Positions 44,434 to 59,500 of a stretch of 64,000 bases of DNA are shown piece after piece. How positions within the stretch are numbered: the first letter of the stretch is position 1; the number at the start of each line of letters is the position of its first letter. The position numbers and the translations under genes are program-made. The notes under the pieces were generated by a model, which was given only the letters and a program-made list of their open reading frames with translations, ran no database searches and was not told where the DNA came from. This DNA is from Dasypus novemcinctus (Eukaryota > Chordata > Mammalia > Cingulata > Dasypodidae), in assembly GCF_030445035.2 (NCBI RefSeq), contig NC_080673.1, forward strand, positions 178,045,216 through 178,109,215. Reading direction: 5' to 3'.

Positions 44434-46729
44434 TAGTTGTTTTGTTTTTTATTTAATTGTAGAATTCTATGCTTCCTGTTTAAGCCTCTATCCTAACACA
44501 CATGAAGGATATGATGCTCTCTTTTCAAAGAAAAAGAGTTGTCTCTTCCAGGTTTTTGTATTCACAAGGACCTTTGTCATAGCCCTCACTCATCTGCCTA
44601 TGAATTTTCTTCATGGAATGCCTGAGGTATATTTCTGCTTTTGCATTCTCAACCTCAGTGTCCTTTACAAAGTTCCTGACAGTGCTCTATATAACTACTT
44701 CTGGAATTTGGCCTAAAAAGGCCTGTCCAGCGTCCTATTAAATCCAAGTTTCATATGCTACCAAAGACATAATCACTGAGTGTGATTTAAGTGAAAATGT
44801 GATTTATTTTCCTATTTCCAAATAACCAAAAGTTTTTGTTTTTATCCTACTTTTCTAAATGTATTCTACTTTCACTTTACCAAAAGACAAAGGTTATTTG
44901 TCAGTTTATATGATAGGTTTAATTTGGCTGTAAGTTTACGTAAGTAAGTGTGTTTTTGGTACAATATATGTAATAATGCTTTCAGATGGGTCTTGGTGTA
45001 GCAGCCCAAATGATGATACTAATAACCCAAATTGCCTCTTTCTGTCTCTCTACATTCCAAAGGGCAAGCTTTGACTTAAGTTTTTGTATACTGGCTCCTG
45101 AGAGATCCAGAATCATTTCTCATGACAGTAAAATCGCTAGAGCAGGTATGGAAATGATAACCCACATAACATCTAATAAAATTTCCCCAATATAATCAAA
45201 ATACATTTCTCTCTGGGTTCATTATTTATGAGGCACTGGCCTCAGAAAAAATAATCTTTATTACATTCATGTTCTTTGAGTTTAAAAACAATCCAGAAAA
45301 TTTTAAGTTATGCAGTAACTAGGAATCATCTCTTAATCAAATAAATTAAATAAAGTGATAACAAATGTGATCCTAAGATTTTTATTCCATATTACTATCA
45401 AAATAGAATAAGATATTTTCTATAAGATATCAAAATGAGATAAGAATGTCAATGAGATTCGTCTTATTTTTTTTCATGTTTTAACATACATTCAATAGGA
45501 ATGCTATTGTGATATTATAAAGTGTGAATGCCAGAAAGATACTATTTACTTTGAAATGAATCAAAATGATTTAAATACAATTTCAGCTGTTTTTTTATGT
45601 CCATATATGTTATCAAGGCCGTGTTCAAGTCATTAACAGTTTGATATACACATATCTATGCATAAAAGATTGGCATTTGCCTTTATTAAACCATAGAATG
45701 GCATAAACACTGCTTTTTTCCTTGGTAAGTCTTTATTAACCACAGAAATGGTCCCAGATGTATACACGGAATATATTCAGATATGACTTCAGCAAAAGCT
45801 AAAGGGCAGGATGGTATTTTTCTCTGTGCCCTTAGGTATACATAATTTCATCATCACCTATTCCCATTTATCATTTCAATGAGGAGTACAGTAATAGAAA
45901 CCAATTCCAAACTTTCCTGATGACTGATATAAAGCCAAAATCTGTTTGCAATTTTATTACATATTTGTACAAATCAATGGTTGTGTGGCGAATATTTTGA
46001 ATATCTGTCCTCTAGCAATTTCTATAAAACTATAGCAAAACAATGTATACCTAGATCAGAAGAATACAAACCCTTATACCACCCCACAGACACAGCACAA
46101 GTCTCTATTTTGCTTTAGAAGATGTTGGTTCTTCACTCAGAGCCCTTTCTCTGGGTGGTGACACCCTTCTGCTGCTACTCTGCTACTCTGTTACCTATTA
46201 ATGTTCACAGCTATTCCTTTCTGAGAATTGCCTTCCACAGACCAAATCTGCCTAAATGTTAAAACCTTTGAAACTTTGAAAGGGATCGACTGACAAATTG
46301 ACTGATAAGTAGGACAAAAGCCAAGCCCCCTTCTCTCAAAGAGGGACAACTCTGTGTTGTTATTCATGTCCAGATCTCTCCATGGATCAGACTGAGGATT
46401 GATTTCAGTTGAAACAAACTCTTGCTTAGTTTCATATCTGACTTCCCTCATTTTTCTAGTTTTCTTTTGAGAAATCATGCCCTTAATAAATTCCATACAA
46501 AAGAATCCCAGTCTTAGGTTCAGCAGGAAATCAGAACTAAGTTCATTTTCTTGACTTTTGTCTGGAGTTATACCTTTGATAAGTGTGATGTGATGTAGAA
46601 CACTTGACAGCCATATTGAATCTGGAACTTCTGACTGGAAAATCACAAGCAAGTATCTTCAATGACGTATATGAAATTCAAGCTGAATCAAGCAATTTTT
46701 AGTTACATTTCTCCTTTTGATAGGTGGCT
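44434..46729. other. No gene supported
   Basis: Mostly AT-rich. A 153-codon frame on the minus strand (46191-46652) has no recognised motif and is discussed as a finding. The rest is unassigned. Confidence 0.4.
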
Positions 46730-47035
46730 GTGGCAGATTAACTAATGTACCCCAGAAAAAAAGAGGTTCTTAATCTTACCTCACATTCCTGTACATACAA
46801 AGCCAGTATAAATAGAACATCTTGAAGATGTTATTTTAGATAAGCTGTGGCAAATTGAACCAGGAAAGGTCTTAATCCTATTACTGAAGGCTTTATAAAG
46901 AGAAAGCTTTGGGAAGCAGCTGAAAGCTGTAACTCAGCATTTGACAGATGTGAAAGCCAAGGAACCTAAAGGATAGGTGTTTATCCAGAATCCTACTTAT
47001 CCAGAGAGGAAGCAAGCCTTTTAGCCTCTGAAAAA
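46730..47035 (-). repeat. LTR-like repeat, probably related to family W
   Basis: The left end tgtggcagattaactaatg then gtaccccagaaa is the reverse complement of a W-type right end (ctgggacatatacagc to ccaccaca). A tctttataaag-type phrase follows. Diverged and shortened. Confidence 0.4.
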
Positions 47036-47059
47036 CTTCTGTGGCAGTAAAGAACCTTG

Positions 47060-47460
47060 GAGTACCTCACTTGACTATTTTGGAGATATCATTCCAAATT
47101 TTCCTTTCAATTCATTCTATACATAGCTGTCTGGTGTATAATTCTAAATCAAAGGAATGTTCATGTAATTTCTCTATTCAGAAACTCTTGGCACTTCCCT
47201 ATGGGTCAATCATGTCTGAAAATATGATCTGATTATTTAAATTGTTCCATGAGCTGCATATTCCAATCTTTTCTCACACTGTTTCTCAATATATGTTAAG
47301 TGATGCAGCCAATCTGACTTGTTCATTCTCCCTAGAACATACCATGTGCTTTCCCTTCTCCCTATTTCAATACTCTTCCCTAGTACTTCCTATTGTATGA
47401 AATTTTTAGTTGCCTTTAAATCCGTATTTAAAGGTCACCTTTCTCTAAGATTATGGGAGG
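47060..47460 (+). repeat. L2-like ancient repeat
   Basis: A diverged run with ctcggcacttccctatgggt-like, ccatgtgctttcccttctcc and aaaggtcacctttctc phrases is in the order of the common L2 segment. Confidence 0.45.
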
Positions 47461-50400
47461 GAATTTTCTTTCTTTGAATTTCCATAGAATATTGGAGCTT
47501 TAGAAACCAAATTTCTAATATTGTTATTTTTGTTATTGTGTCATTTTGACCACTACATTATTATTCATTCATTTATCATATCCACATCAACAATTTAGAC
47601 ATGAATTCCAAATTTCTTCAATGGTCATGGTATGATTAATATATCTATATTTAAACGAATATATTTCTTAATAGTAAAATAGAAAATCCTAATTGCAAGC
47701 TTGCATCCTTAAGTAACTAATTTATAGGAAAATGTTTTAAGTGTTTTTAATTTATTCAATTAAACGATGTCCATACAAGCTAAATTACTGTTAAGCATTT
47801 GAAGAAAAGTGTTAACAGCTGGTTTGGTGTTATTTTCTCTAGTTTTGGGGGTGCTCAAGTATTTTCCTTAATCAATTCTCCTTGACATATTTAACTCAAG
47901 AAATTGTTTGATATTTATCTACACTGGATATAGGATATATGGAATTCTGACTAAGGCATATTACCATACCAAGCACCTGGACTTCACAGTTAGGAACTGT
48001 TTATTTAATAAAGAGTAGTCTGTATTGATGAGATTCCTGTAAACCTGGAGAATTGGAGTTGTTCATATATGCCTAAGGGGTCTTGGTATAAAGGCTAATG
48101 ATTTCTCTGAGCTGAACCTGAGGTTTATTCAAACATTCAGCTTTGTCTTTTATAACAATTCACATTGCACATGTCAAGGGTAGAATTATTAAGGCATTAG
48201 ATTTTATGCCTGGGAGTTTGCACACTTTGTGGTTTCTTGCCTGTGTTAGATTTGTGTGTATGTGTGTGCAAGTAAGCAAAGTAGCTTTTGTGTTTAGGAA
48301 GCCTGTTGAGTCTGGTGAGCTTGATTGCTATGCTAAAGATAAGACCAGTTAACAAAATGGACCTTATGACATATCTCAAACCCCAATATATATTATTCTG
48401 TGTTATTTTCCAATCACATAATTTCATTTATTTTATATCATGACTCTATTTGAAGTTATGATGTTTCTAAACATTTTCACTAAATTGTATTGCACCATTT
48501 TTGGGTCTCAGTTGGTTACCTTTCACTGTATTTTTAACTCCTAGCCTTGAAGTACGGTAATATGAATTTAAAACAACCAAACGGAAAGAGTTGCTTATAC
48601 ATTATAAATCTGTTAATTCCCTCAAACAATAAACCTATTAAACAATGAACCTATTAAAACTGGCTTGTATATAATACAAATAATTATTCCAAAAAATTGA
48701 TAATTAGTATATTAGATTCATAATGCAGCAAACTGAACTGAAGAACTAGGAAGGACACTCTATTTCTCAAGATTCAAAATCTATATGGGATTATTAATTC
48801 TGTATCCTTTAGCTCCTATGATATAGTTATCAATAATTCAGTATTTATGAGAATATCTTTAATAGCTTAAAATTTGTATATGCCTTAGTGAAAAGCTTGA
48901 GACTTTGTCAAATACTGCAGTAACAGTATTTGATGATACTGCTAGAGGAAGTTGATGGGATGTTTGGCTTTACCCTGATATTTCACAGGTGACATCATGA
49001 TGACACATTAGATAAAGATAGAATAATTTCATTTTATAAATTTTTGATAACTAAGTGTATAACATATTCAAATTTATATACTAAAATATTACATCGATTG
49101 ATATCAATTAAAGTAATGATGCATAATCATAACCCTATAAAATTTCAGTTGACTCATTTCAGTTGCTATTAAAAATTACTTTTGTATCTTCTACCTTTTC
49201 TTTCTGGGGAACAATTGCATAAGCAACTGCAAGAAACCAGTGTAGATACCTGTCTGACAATGCATTTCCCAAAGACAGTCACAATTTGACCATCATATGC
49301 ATGATCAAACTGACAACCATTTCATGTAACAAATAAATGTAGGAACTCTTTTTTGAGATAATTTTCAAAGTGACTGGTGTTTTCTTTTTTGAGGTAATTT
49401 TTAAATTAATTGGTGTTTTCTTATTGTATTTTCAGCATAGTGCTATGACTTACTTCAATGAAATGCATACTTGGGCTCAACTTAAATAGATCAACATAAT
49501 AAAACTGCTTTCACATTGATCATTTAAGGGCTAAAATTAAATGATCTTTTAATGTTTTCCTAAGCATTTCTTGCTTTTAAAAATAATTTAACTGGATGAT
49601 TACAGTGATATAACATATTGTATGAATTTCAACATAGGAGCAGAGAGTCAACAGCAATTAATGCATTGCTTCATGTAATTAGTTTAATACAATAATTATT
49701 TTTCCAAACAACTATATTTCAGACACTGTGCTAGGAAGTAAAGATGTATGGATACATATCATTCAGAGGAAACCATAGAGTAGACGTCACATAAACTATC
49801 AGTTGCTAAACCCTATACTGAAAATTTTCATTAGATATGCTCTGACTTATTTATCTTAAGAAATAAATTTTTTGGTATTGTGTCATATTGAGAAATATGA
49901 ATGTAAGTAGTAAGAAAACATTTTTTGCTCCTTTGCTCTTATTTTCCTCTACAAATTTTAGCAAGAAAAATTGTCCTAAAAGCTGAAGGCCATATTAACT
50001 ATTGTTAAGTTCACAAAAGCTTTTTTCAAGCATATGTATTTTAGCAAAATGAAGAATGAGTTATGTTGGCTGATATGATTGGATTGTCTGTTGCTTGTGT
50101 GGTAAAAGCACTAAGAATATGACAGTAACGTTTGGCCTGAAATATAGATATATAAGAGAGTCATGACAAAGAAATATATTGCAGGGATTTATTCCTCAAT
50201 CAATGCACAATGGAATAAGGCACATAAATCCTCCAGATATCAATGGAAAACGTAGACACAATATTATCTGAAAGATACCACTGAGGGAAAGAAATTTGTG
50301 GAGTTTGTGAAGTGTTGTTTCCTTACTATTTATGTAGCACTGTATACTGGTTGTGTATATTGTGTAAGCAGGAGAAACAAAATGCAAATCCTGGTCTTAA

Positions 50401-52229
50401 AACTTGATTTGGAATCTCAAAAAGACACATGGCTTTCTGTCCACATTAGTGCTCCCAGAATCAGAGAAAAAACTAGAGCATTTGGAAATCCTTTTATGTA
50501 AAGAATAGGGCATGCTGAAGAATAGATGATCAGCTTGATAACACAATAAATTTAAGAATAAATTTTAATAATTCTGTAATTGAACCACTACAAGTTTCAT
50601 GAGCAATTGTTATTGATTGAAGAAATATCTTACTATAAGTTCCTAGGTAACTTTGACCTAATTATCATTAAATGGATTTAAAATAATTCATTTCACAGGA
50701 ATGATGTCTTCAACCTTAATTTTTACCTCATCTCTTGGTTATGTGTATGTGACTACCTGTTTCCATAAGGTGAAGTACATCTTGTCTTTCACTGAATCCC
50801 CAGCCCTTAAACCAGGGCTCAGGACAGAGAATATACTTAGGACATGTTTTAATGAATCAATATGTTCTATAAATATTTATAAAATGGTCAATCTATGAAA
50901 TGATTTAAAAATAGCAAATGTTTATTGAGAGTCAGGCAATTTTTGGAGTTTTTTACACATATAACCTTACCTATGAGGTGGCTGTCATTAGATCAGAAGA
51001 GTTATTTGAAATGAACTATTGAAAAAGATGAACAAGTTAGGTAAGAAATGAGAAAATTGGGGAACATTTCATTAATGTGTATTTATCTTTTCCATACCCT
51101 AATTCAATATTTTGCTAATAGTTTTGTGAGAAAGTGAATTACTTCAGTAATGCATGGGGGAATTAATGAAAGATAGCATTGATTTAGAGCCTAGGAGGCA
51201 ACTAGGGATTCTGATATGTATTGAGAATGGAGTTCTCATAGAAGATTGAATAACTTTATCCAATAAAGGAAAATACACACACACAGACATTGGAAAGAGG
51301 AATCATGTGAGGTAGAGAAGAGAGTAAATCTGAAATGGTATTGGAAAAAAGCACAAAATCCAATGTGAATGGTCAATTTCGAAATATTTCAGTTAGACAG
51401 GGACCAGACAAAATGGTTATTATATGTTGAATGTTTTAAAAATTCATCTTCCACAATGTCATAAGATGTTGTTGGCAAGGGAATCAAACTCTAAGTATTA
51501 ACTGACTGCTATTATTTTAGTTTAACATTAATAATGCATATTATTTATATTTCATTAATACATTTTTGCCATCAGAATACCTTCCACTATGCTTTATGAT
51601 CCCAGAAATAGTGAGTTACAATACAGCTACATGAACCCTATTCTAGAAAATTTGCCAATATTAGAATTTGTATAAATTTGCTTTGGGGTATTGACTTTCT
51701 ATCTGGGTAAATATACTGGCCAGTCTCTTCAAATTCCATGAACCATGTTATAGTCTCCTAACTTACCTTGTTTCCAATGGTATTGGCTCTGCTCTTAGTC
51801 AGGATTATAAAATAGAAAAAGTTTAGTCTATCATTGAAGAATGTAAATTCAAAATGTCTGATTCTCATCGTAAGTCTCAACTAAGAGGGATGGGGTGAAG
51901 TAGGAAAGATAAATTTCTGAGTAAATTAATTTATGGTATTGCGTATTTTCTGTAGACTAACTCTCAGACAGTATATGTCAAGCACTTGTAAGGGAAACCT
52001 AGTTGAATTAACTGATTATATATTAATAAATACATCCCCAGATATATTGTCAGTAATCATAGAATGATAACCCAGTTGTAATTTATATTTTAAAAATCTT
52101 AACACAGGTGGAAGAGCATAGTTTGTCAATTACAATGAAGTTTTAGTATAGAATAGCACTAATAAGGCCATGCCAAAATAGAAGGCTTTATTATGAGAAC
52201 AGGGGGTCTGATAATTGTCTTATCAATGC
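47461..52229. other. AT-rich, no gene recognised
   Basis: Frames up to about 76 codons have no motif. The parts near 49690-49790 and 50920-51010 are faintly like old MIR or ancient-repeat starts. No exon could be supported. Confidence 0.45.
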
Positions 52230-52650
52230 ATGTAAATGTGAACCTTATTCTTTAAAAATTGCAACCTAATGGTTACCATTGCTTCCAAGGGGAGAGAAAG
52301 GGAAAAATGGATGGAACATGGGGCAATTTTAGGGTATTGGAATTGTTCTGAGTGATCTTGCAATGATTGATTCAGGCCATTATGCATTTTGTTAGAAACT
52401 ATAAAAGTGTATGGTACAGAATATGAACTATTGATATAATGTAAACTATTGACCATGGTTAGTAGCAAAGCTTCAGTATTTATTCATCAAGTGTAACAAA
52501 TATACCATACTCATGTAAGATGTTATTAATAGGGAGAAATGTGACAGGGGGAAGGGGCGGGGTGTATAGGAATCCTCTACATTTTCTATGTGACTTTTCT
52601 GTAACCTAAAGCTTCTTTGAAAATAAAGTGAAAAAAATTTAGGAAACTAG
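52230..52650 (+). repeat. Repeat Y, locus 2, first unit (tail part)
   Basis: Tail phrases ttgaccatggttagtagcaa, tattcatcaagtgtaacaaa and ctatgtgacttttctgtaac match those at 9395-9835. The linker that follows (tcactgtacataac, atgaaagacacaat) also matches locus 1. Confidence 0.65.
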
Positions 52651-52699
52651 GGGAATAGAGAGAAGAAATTGTCACTGTACATAACAGATAACAGATCTT

Positions 52700-55090
52700 A
52701 TGGGGATGAAAGACACAATTCAAAATATTTTATTTTATTTTATGGCTTTTTTTACTTTTTCATTTTATATTATTATTTTTATTTTTCATTGCTTTGGGGA
52801 GGTTTGGGATTGCACAAGAGTGCCAGCTATGGCAGAGAGGGATCACTGGTGCTGGTGGGGGGTGTCAGTGGTGGGGAGATGTTTGTGGAGGGGTGCACCT
52901 GGGGCAGGCATTCATGGAATATGAATGTGTTCAAGTGTTCATGAGTGTTGTCTTAGTGGGTGGAGACTCACACAATAACCAAAAGAATGTTGAATTCCCA
53001 TCCTGGGAAGTCCTGTTACATTTTCTAATAGATTGGCAAGAAACCCTAGAGTACATAGGCAGTGCCTAATGAAGGAGGACAGACCAAAACACCGGGCCCT
53101 TGCTATTGATATGAACCTTATTTTTGTGAAATTCATAATTATCCTAGATTATATATTGCCTAAGAGATACTTCCCGAAAGTCTCCTTGTTGCTCAAATGT
53201 AGCCCCTCTCTAAACCATACTCAACATACAAACTCACTGCTTTCCCTCTGGCATGGGACATAACTCCTGGGGATTAGCCTTTCTGGCACTGAGGGATTAA
53301 TAACAAGTGCTTACTAATGATACATTTGGAAAAAGACCTTGACCAAAAGGGGGAAATATTAAATACAAATGAACTTTTATGCCTAAGGGATTTCAAAGTG
53401 AGTCAGGAGGTCATTCTAGAAGTTATGCTTATGTACATCTCCCCACGATCTCACTGACTGCTTCAGTAAACAGTAACTTCCAAGCAAGGGTGCTCCTGAG
53501 GGTGCTAGAGTCTTCTGGCACTTTAGGCAGGGTAGACAACCCCAGGAATTCAGAATCCTGTGGGCCTTATGTTTGAATATATGATAATTTATCCCCCAAT
53601 GTATTGGAGTTACTCATTTATAATTTTCCTACACGTGGTTGTTACACCCCTTTTATATGAAACTATAATTAACACTATACCTGTTAAATATATGTCCCTG
53701 AGACTTAAATCTTCTGGCTGTTCATATGCCAGTTGAGCCCTGAATCTCAGCAGTGTTGTAGGCAATACCTACTCTCCAATTCATCGGACTCACTCAGGAC
53801 AACTAACAAAAGGACGATGATGAGCAATGCTTATCCTCAAAATCAAATACTATCTACAACTACAAGTAAGACAGTTCCACCCATCTGCCCCATGGGATCT
53901 AAGCCCCCTCTCAATTGGAAGCATAGTGAGCATCACCATCAAAAAATCCTCAAGATTGAAGAATGAACAAACATAAGCAGGGAATGCAACTATGGATTAG
54001 AGTAAACATTATTATTATTACTGTAGTGGAAGAACTTGAAACAGTGATATAGAGGAAGTGGTCACCAGAAGATCTGGGGGGATGGAGGGGAAAAGTGGGT
54101 ATATTAGTCAAAAGGGGTGCTGATGCAAAGTACCAGAAATCAATTGGATTTTATAAAGGGTATTTATTTGGGATAAAAGCTTACAGTTTCAAGGCACTAA
54201 AAAGTCCAACTCAAGGTACCCTAAGAGGTACTTCTTCACCTAAAGTCTGTTGCCTCCTGCTAAAGCAAGAAGGCAGGTGATATCTGTTAAGGTGCAGCCT
54301 TCTCTTTCCTCTTAAGGCTCCATGGCCCAGCTTCTTCTGATTTTAGCTGTAGCCTGGCATAGGGCTCATATCTTCCTTTGGGGTGCATTTCTTTCCAGGC
54401 TTAGCCACTCTGTTCTCTTCACAAGTTCAGCTATAATCTACCAACAAATGGCTTATTTCTCTTCCTGGGGCCTCTGCTGTGTCTATGGAGCTATCTCTTT
54501 TCCTCTGTGTTCTTCTGTGTATCTACTTCCATGTCTTAATTGAGCATCAATTTACATAGCCCACCATGGAGGTGGGGACTCATTCCTACATGCCCTAATA
54601 ACGGGGTCAAATCAAAGCCCTAATTGTGATTTAATATAGTAAAAGTGAAATATCTTAATGCTTTATTAATAAAATAAAAAGGGTATCATGTCCAGAGGAA
54701 CAGATCAGTTACAAACATAGTCAAATGTCTTTTTGGAATTCATAAATAATACCAAACTGCCACAGTGTGTTGTAACTTTGGGCATTTGGGGCTCATTGGT
54801 ATTGTTCCACATGACATTGCAATGATGGATATAGGTCAATATACATTTTGTCAAAACATGTAAAATTGTGTGGAGCAAAGTGTAAACTCTAAAGTAAGCT
54901 ATAGAACATAGTTAGTAGCAATACTTCAATATGTGTTCATCAATTGTAACAAATTACTACACTAATGAAAGATGTTGAGGGGGCAAGTTGTGGGAGGGGA
55001 GGAAGTTGAGGTATATGGGAATTCCCTACATTTTCAATGTAACATTTATGTGATATAAAAGTTCTTCAAAAATATTTTAAAAATCACTTA
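52700..55090 (+). repeat. Repeat Y, locus 2, second unit (long), split by family X
   Basis: It follows the 9851-11610 unit: cacacaataaccaaaagaat, catcctgggaagtcct, ggcatgggacataactcctg, catgggatctaagccccctc, then the tail with ttcatcaattgtaacaaatt and acatttatgtgatat. An LTR-like X copy (54098-54774) splits the tail. Confidence 0.68.
54098..54774 (+). repeat. LTR-like repeat, family X, inserted in repeat Y
   Basis: It starts tatattagtcaaaaggggtg, has gggtatttatttgggataaa and gtaccctaagaggtactt, and ends aaactgccaca. Y-type sequence lies on both sides, so X moved after Y. A precise target duplication is not clear. Confidence 0.65.
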
Positions 55091-55394
55091 AAAAAACGAT
55101 GGCTTAGGGAATTGGCAGGGATAGGACTATAAAAAAGACATGTTTTCAGGAATATGTGTGTAAGTAAGAACTAACACTTTTATCTTATATGCAACAAAAA
55201 TACTTTCCTCCTCCAGATATAAATCATTCGCAAACACCATAAGCCAGGAAAAATAATATTAACTGGGTCTCTCTTTCATTTATGTGCCCAAATGACTTAG
55301 TTTACCCCAAGTTAGCATTTAAAATCTATAATTCTTGAGATATATTTATACATACAATTTTAATTTCTTACACTGCTTAAAGCAGATAATTTGA

Positions 55395-55647
55395 AATGGT
55401 TTGGTCTAAGAAATTGGAATTTATTATCTCATGGTTTCAGGCGAGGGAAATATTCAAAGGAAGCTATCATTAGGGTGATGCTTTCTTCCCTAAGACAAGC
55501 TACCAATGATTCTTGGCTCCTCTTTCAAATAATTAGGCAGATGGTGACATCAGCTTGGCTCTCTTTTCTCTTCTGTGTTTCATTACTTTCAGCTTCTTAC
55601 TTCCATGATTCTCTCTCTCTCGCTCTCTCTCTCTCTGCCTCTTTCTG

Positions 55648-55686
<39 letters not shown>

Positions 55687-55860
55687 CTCTCTCTTTGTAT
55701 TTATTGTGTTTATAAAGGACTACAATAATAGAATTAAAACCCATCCTCAATGAGGTAGGTCACACCTTAACTGAAATATCCTTACCCAAAGTTCCTACTT
55801 ATATTGGGTTTACATCCACAGAAATGGATTCAATTTAAGAATACATTTTTTTGTTGAGTA
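55395..55860 (+). repeat. LTR-like repeat, family W
   Basis: The end part (aaaggactacaataatagaa, ggtcacaccttaactgaaat, catccacagaaatggattc) matches 11965-12451. It contains a (TC)n(AC)n run. Confidence 0.5.
55610..55682 (+). repeat. Compound microsatellite (TC)n ... (CA)n
   Basis: TC run 55610-55636 and CA run 55648-55682, within the W copy. Confidence 0.95.
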
Positions 55861-56554
55861 CTCACAGTTCCAATTATACCTATAATTGTTTTTTTGTTTT
55901 TGATTTTTTTTTACAAATCAAGAAAGTAATTTTATTTAAATTACTCAAATTTTAAAATCATTTATAGATTAGCTGTTACAATTATTTTTCCTGAAATATG
56001 TTACATATTAATTACTTTAAAATTATTTTGGTCAGTAAAACATTTAATGAAAACATTTATTTCTCCAGATACCTATAGTTGTTTTAATATGAGTTCATGA
56101 AAATCAGAATAATGTCTATAAAGAATTTTTAATGTTTTTTAAATTTTTTGTAGTAAAATATATACGTCAAAATTTCCAATTTCAACTAAGTTAAAATATC
56201 AACTGCAGTTTTTAGTCATATTATGTGCTTTTAATAAACTTAGGTGCCTATTTGCTAAGATGGAATGAGCAGGTTTTAAGCATGCAAAATAAAAATTATT
56301 TTAAATCAATGTTGCATTATTCTGCCTTTATTTTGAAATTGTTATAAATGTGTCCAATAGGCCAGTAATTTTATAACCCTGTCTTACAAAGGGGCTAGGT
56401 TTATTGGATAATAATCACATGAAAGCTGGTTAAACATTTAGATTCCAAGGATACATCCCTAAAGATTCAGGCTTATTAAGTCTGAGTTAAAGCAAATGAA
56501 TTTGCAATTTTAAAGTAAAAAAATTGCCCACTGTTCTCCGTTGTTCATTCCTTT
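55861..56554. other. AT-rich, no gene recognised
   Basis: Nothing beyond AT-rich sequence. Confidence 0.5.
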
Positions 56555-59500
56555 TTTAAAAATATTTTTTTAATTAGAGAACATTTGAACTTACAAAAAC
56601 ATCATGCATGTGAAAATTCCCATACAATACCACTTCACCAACACTCTACATTGTTGTGGAATATTTGTTACAGATTATGAGATATCAACAGATTATTACC
56701 ACTTAACTATGGTCTGTAGCATAGATTTGGTTTATTGTTTCATAGCCCGCTATTATTAACACAGGGCATCATTCTCTTTGATATAAGAATATTATAGTAT
56801 TGTTAATTATAGCCCATAGATTGTATTCATTGTATTTTTCCCAAGCTTCTCTACATTCTTACCACCTTGCAATAGTGATATACATTGGTTCTAGTTCATA
56901 GAAGGAAATTCAAGTATTTGTATTATCAGCTACATTTCTCACTCACCACTGGATTCACTATGTTGTTCAGTCCTTAGATTATTCTCTAGCTTTCTTTCAA
57001 ATGACATTTACATCCCTTGACTACCCTTTTCAGCCACAATCTCATTTAAAACCAGCTTTGTTAGTTCTTCTCACTGCAATGTGTTATCAACTCTATTCAT
57101 TTTCACACTTTTACAATCAAATTAATTAAAACTTCCACATACATTATCAGTAGCCCTTCTCAGCCTGCCTCCAATCTCCTAATAACCTAAACTCTATGTT
57201 TTAACTCCATGCATTTATTCTTCACATTTAGTTCATAGTAGTGAGACTATGCAATATTTGTCCTTTTGTGTGTGTCTTATTTTATTTAGTATGTCTTCAG
57301 GGTCCATCCATGTTACAATATGTGTCCCAATTTCATTTCTTCTTACATCAGCATAGTATTCCATTGTATGTATACACAATATTTTGTTTATCCATTCGTC
57401 AATTGATGGATATTTGGGTTACTTCCATCTTTTGGAAATTGTGAATAACACCTCTATTAACATTGTTTTGTAAATTTCTGTTTGCCTCATAGTTTTCAGG
57501 TTTTCTGTATATATTCCTAGTAGAAGGAGTACTGGATCATATGGCAGTTCTATATTTAGCTTCTTGATGAACTACAAGTCTGTCCTACACAAAACTGTCC
57601 TCCACAGAGTCTACACCCATTCTAAATTCCAACCAACAGTGAAGGAATGTCCCTATTTTTCCACTTACTGTTTTTTGTTTTATTAATAATGGCCATTCTA
57701 TGCAGTGTGAGATGATATCTCATTGTCGTTTTGATTTGCATTTCCCTAATAGCTAGTGCTTTTGAACAGTTTTTCATGTGCTTTTTGGCCATTTGTACTT
57801 CTTCTTTGGAGAAATGTCTATTTAGGTCTTTTGACCATTTTTTAATGGTTTGATTGCTCTTTTACTGTTGAGTTGTATGATCTCTTTATATAGAATAGAA
57901 ATCAAACCTTTATCAGATATGTTGTTTCCAAATATTTTTTTCCCTTTGAATGGTTCACTTTTCACCTTCTAGGCAAAGTCTTTTGAATAACAAAAGTATT
58001 TAAGTTTGAGTAGTTTCCATGTATCCATGTCTCCTTTCATTGCTTGTATTTTCAGTGTAAGGTTTAAGAATCCACCACCTACCACCAGATCTTGAAAACA
58101 TTTCCCTGTATTTTTCTTCTAGGAGCTTTATGGTTGTGGATTTTATATTTAGGTCTTTGATCCATTTTGAGTTAATTTTTGTATAAAGTGTGAGATAGGA
58201 GTCCTCTTTCTTTTGGGTGTGGATACCCAGTTCTGCCAGCACCATTTGTTGAATAGACTGTTCTGCCCCATCTGGCGGTTTTGACAGTCCAATGCACTGC
58301 CTGTACCATGCACTGCCAATACCATGCTGCCTTTACCACTGTAGCTAGGTAATACGATTTAAAGTCAAGAAATGAGAGACCTCTAATTCGCACTTTTTTA
58401 AAAGATGGTTTTGGCTATTCGGTACCCCTTACCCTTCCAAATAAATTTTGTAATTGTATTTTCCATTTCATTAAAAAATGCTGGTGAAATTTTTACTGGA
58501 ATTACATTGAATCTTTATATCCATTGGGATAGAACTGATATTTCTAATTCAATGATATTTTGTCTTCCAATCCAAAAGCATAGAATGTTCTTTCATTTTA
58601 TTTAAGTCTTTTGAAATTTCTTTTAGCAATCCATTGTAGTTTTCTGAGTACAAATGCTTTATGGTCTTGGTTAAGTTTACTCCTAAATATTTGATTATTT
58701 TAGTAGCTATTGTAATTGGAATTTTTGTTCTGACTTCCTCCTTAGATTGTGCATTACAAGTATATAGAAGCACTACTGCTTTTTGCATATTAGTTTTATA
58801 TCCTACCACTTTGTTGCAATTGTTTATTAGTTCTAGGAACTTTGTTGTAGATTTTTCAGGACTTTCTATATATAGGATCATATCATCTGTGAATAGTGAA
58901 AGTTTTACTTCTTCCTTTCTAAGTTAAATACCTTGCTTTTTTTTTTTCTTGCCTGATTTCTCTGGCTAGAACCTCCAACTCTATATTGAACAATAGTGGT
59001 GATAGTTGGCATCCTTGTCTTGTTCTTGATCTCAGCGGGAGTGTTTTGAGTATTTCATCATTGAAGACAGTAGTATGTGTTGGCGTTTCATATATTGTCT
59101 TTATCATGTTGAGAAAGCTTCCTTCAATTCCTCTCTTTTGTGGTATTTTTATCAAGAAAAGAGGCTGTATATTGTCAAAGACCTTTTCTGCATCAATCTA
59201 TAGGATCATGTGATTTTACTTCTTTGATTTATTATTATGGCATATTATGTTGATTGATTTTCTTGTGTTGACCTACCATCGCATGTCTAGTATTAAAACC
59301 ACTTGATCATGATGAATACTTATTTTAATGTGTTGTTGGATTCAATTTTTAAGTATTTTATTAAGGATTTTTGCATCTATTTTCATCGGGGAAATGGGTA
59401 TGTAATTTTCTTTTTTCATTTATCTTTTTCTGGCATTGATATCACAGTGGTATTGACTTCATAGAATGGTTTGATAGCTATCCTTCTTGCTCAATTTTTT

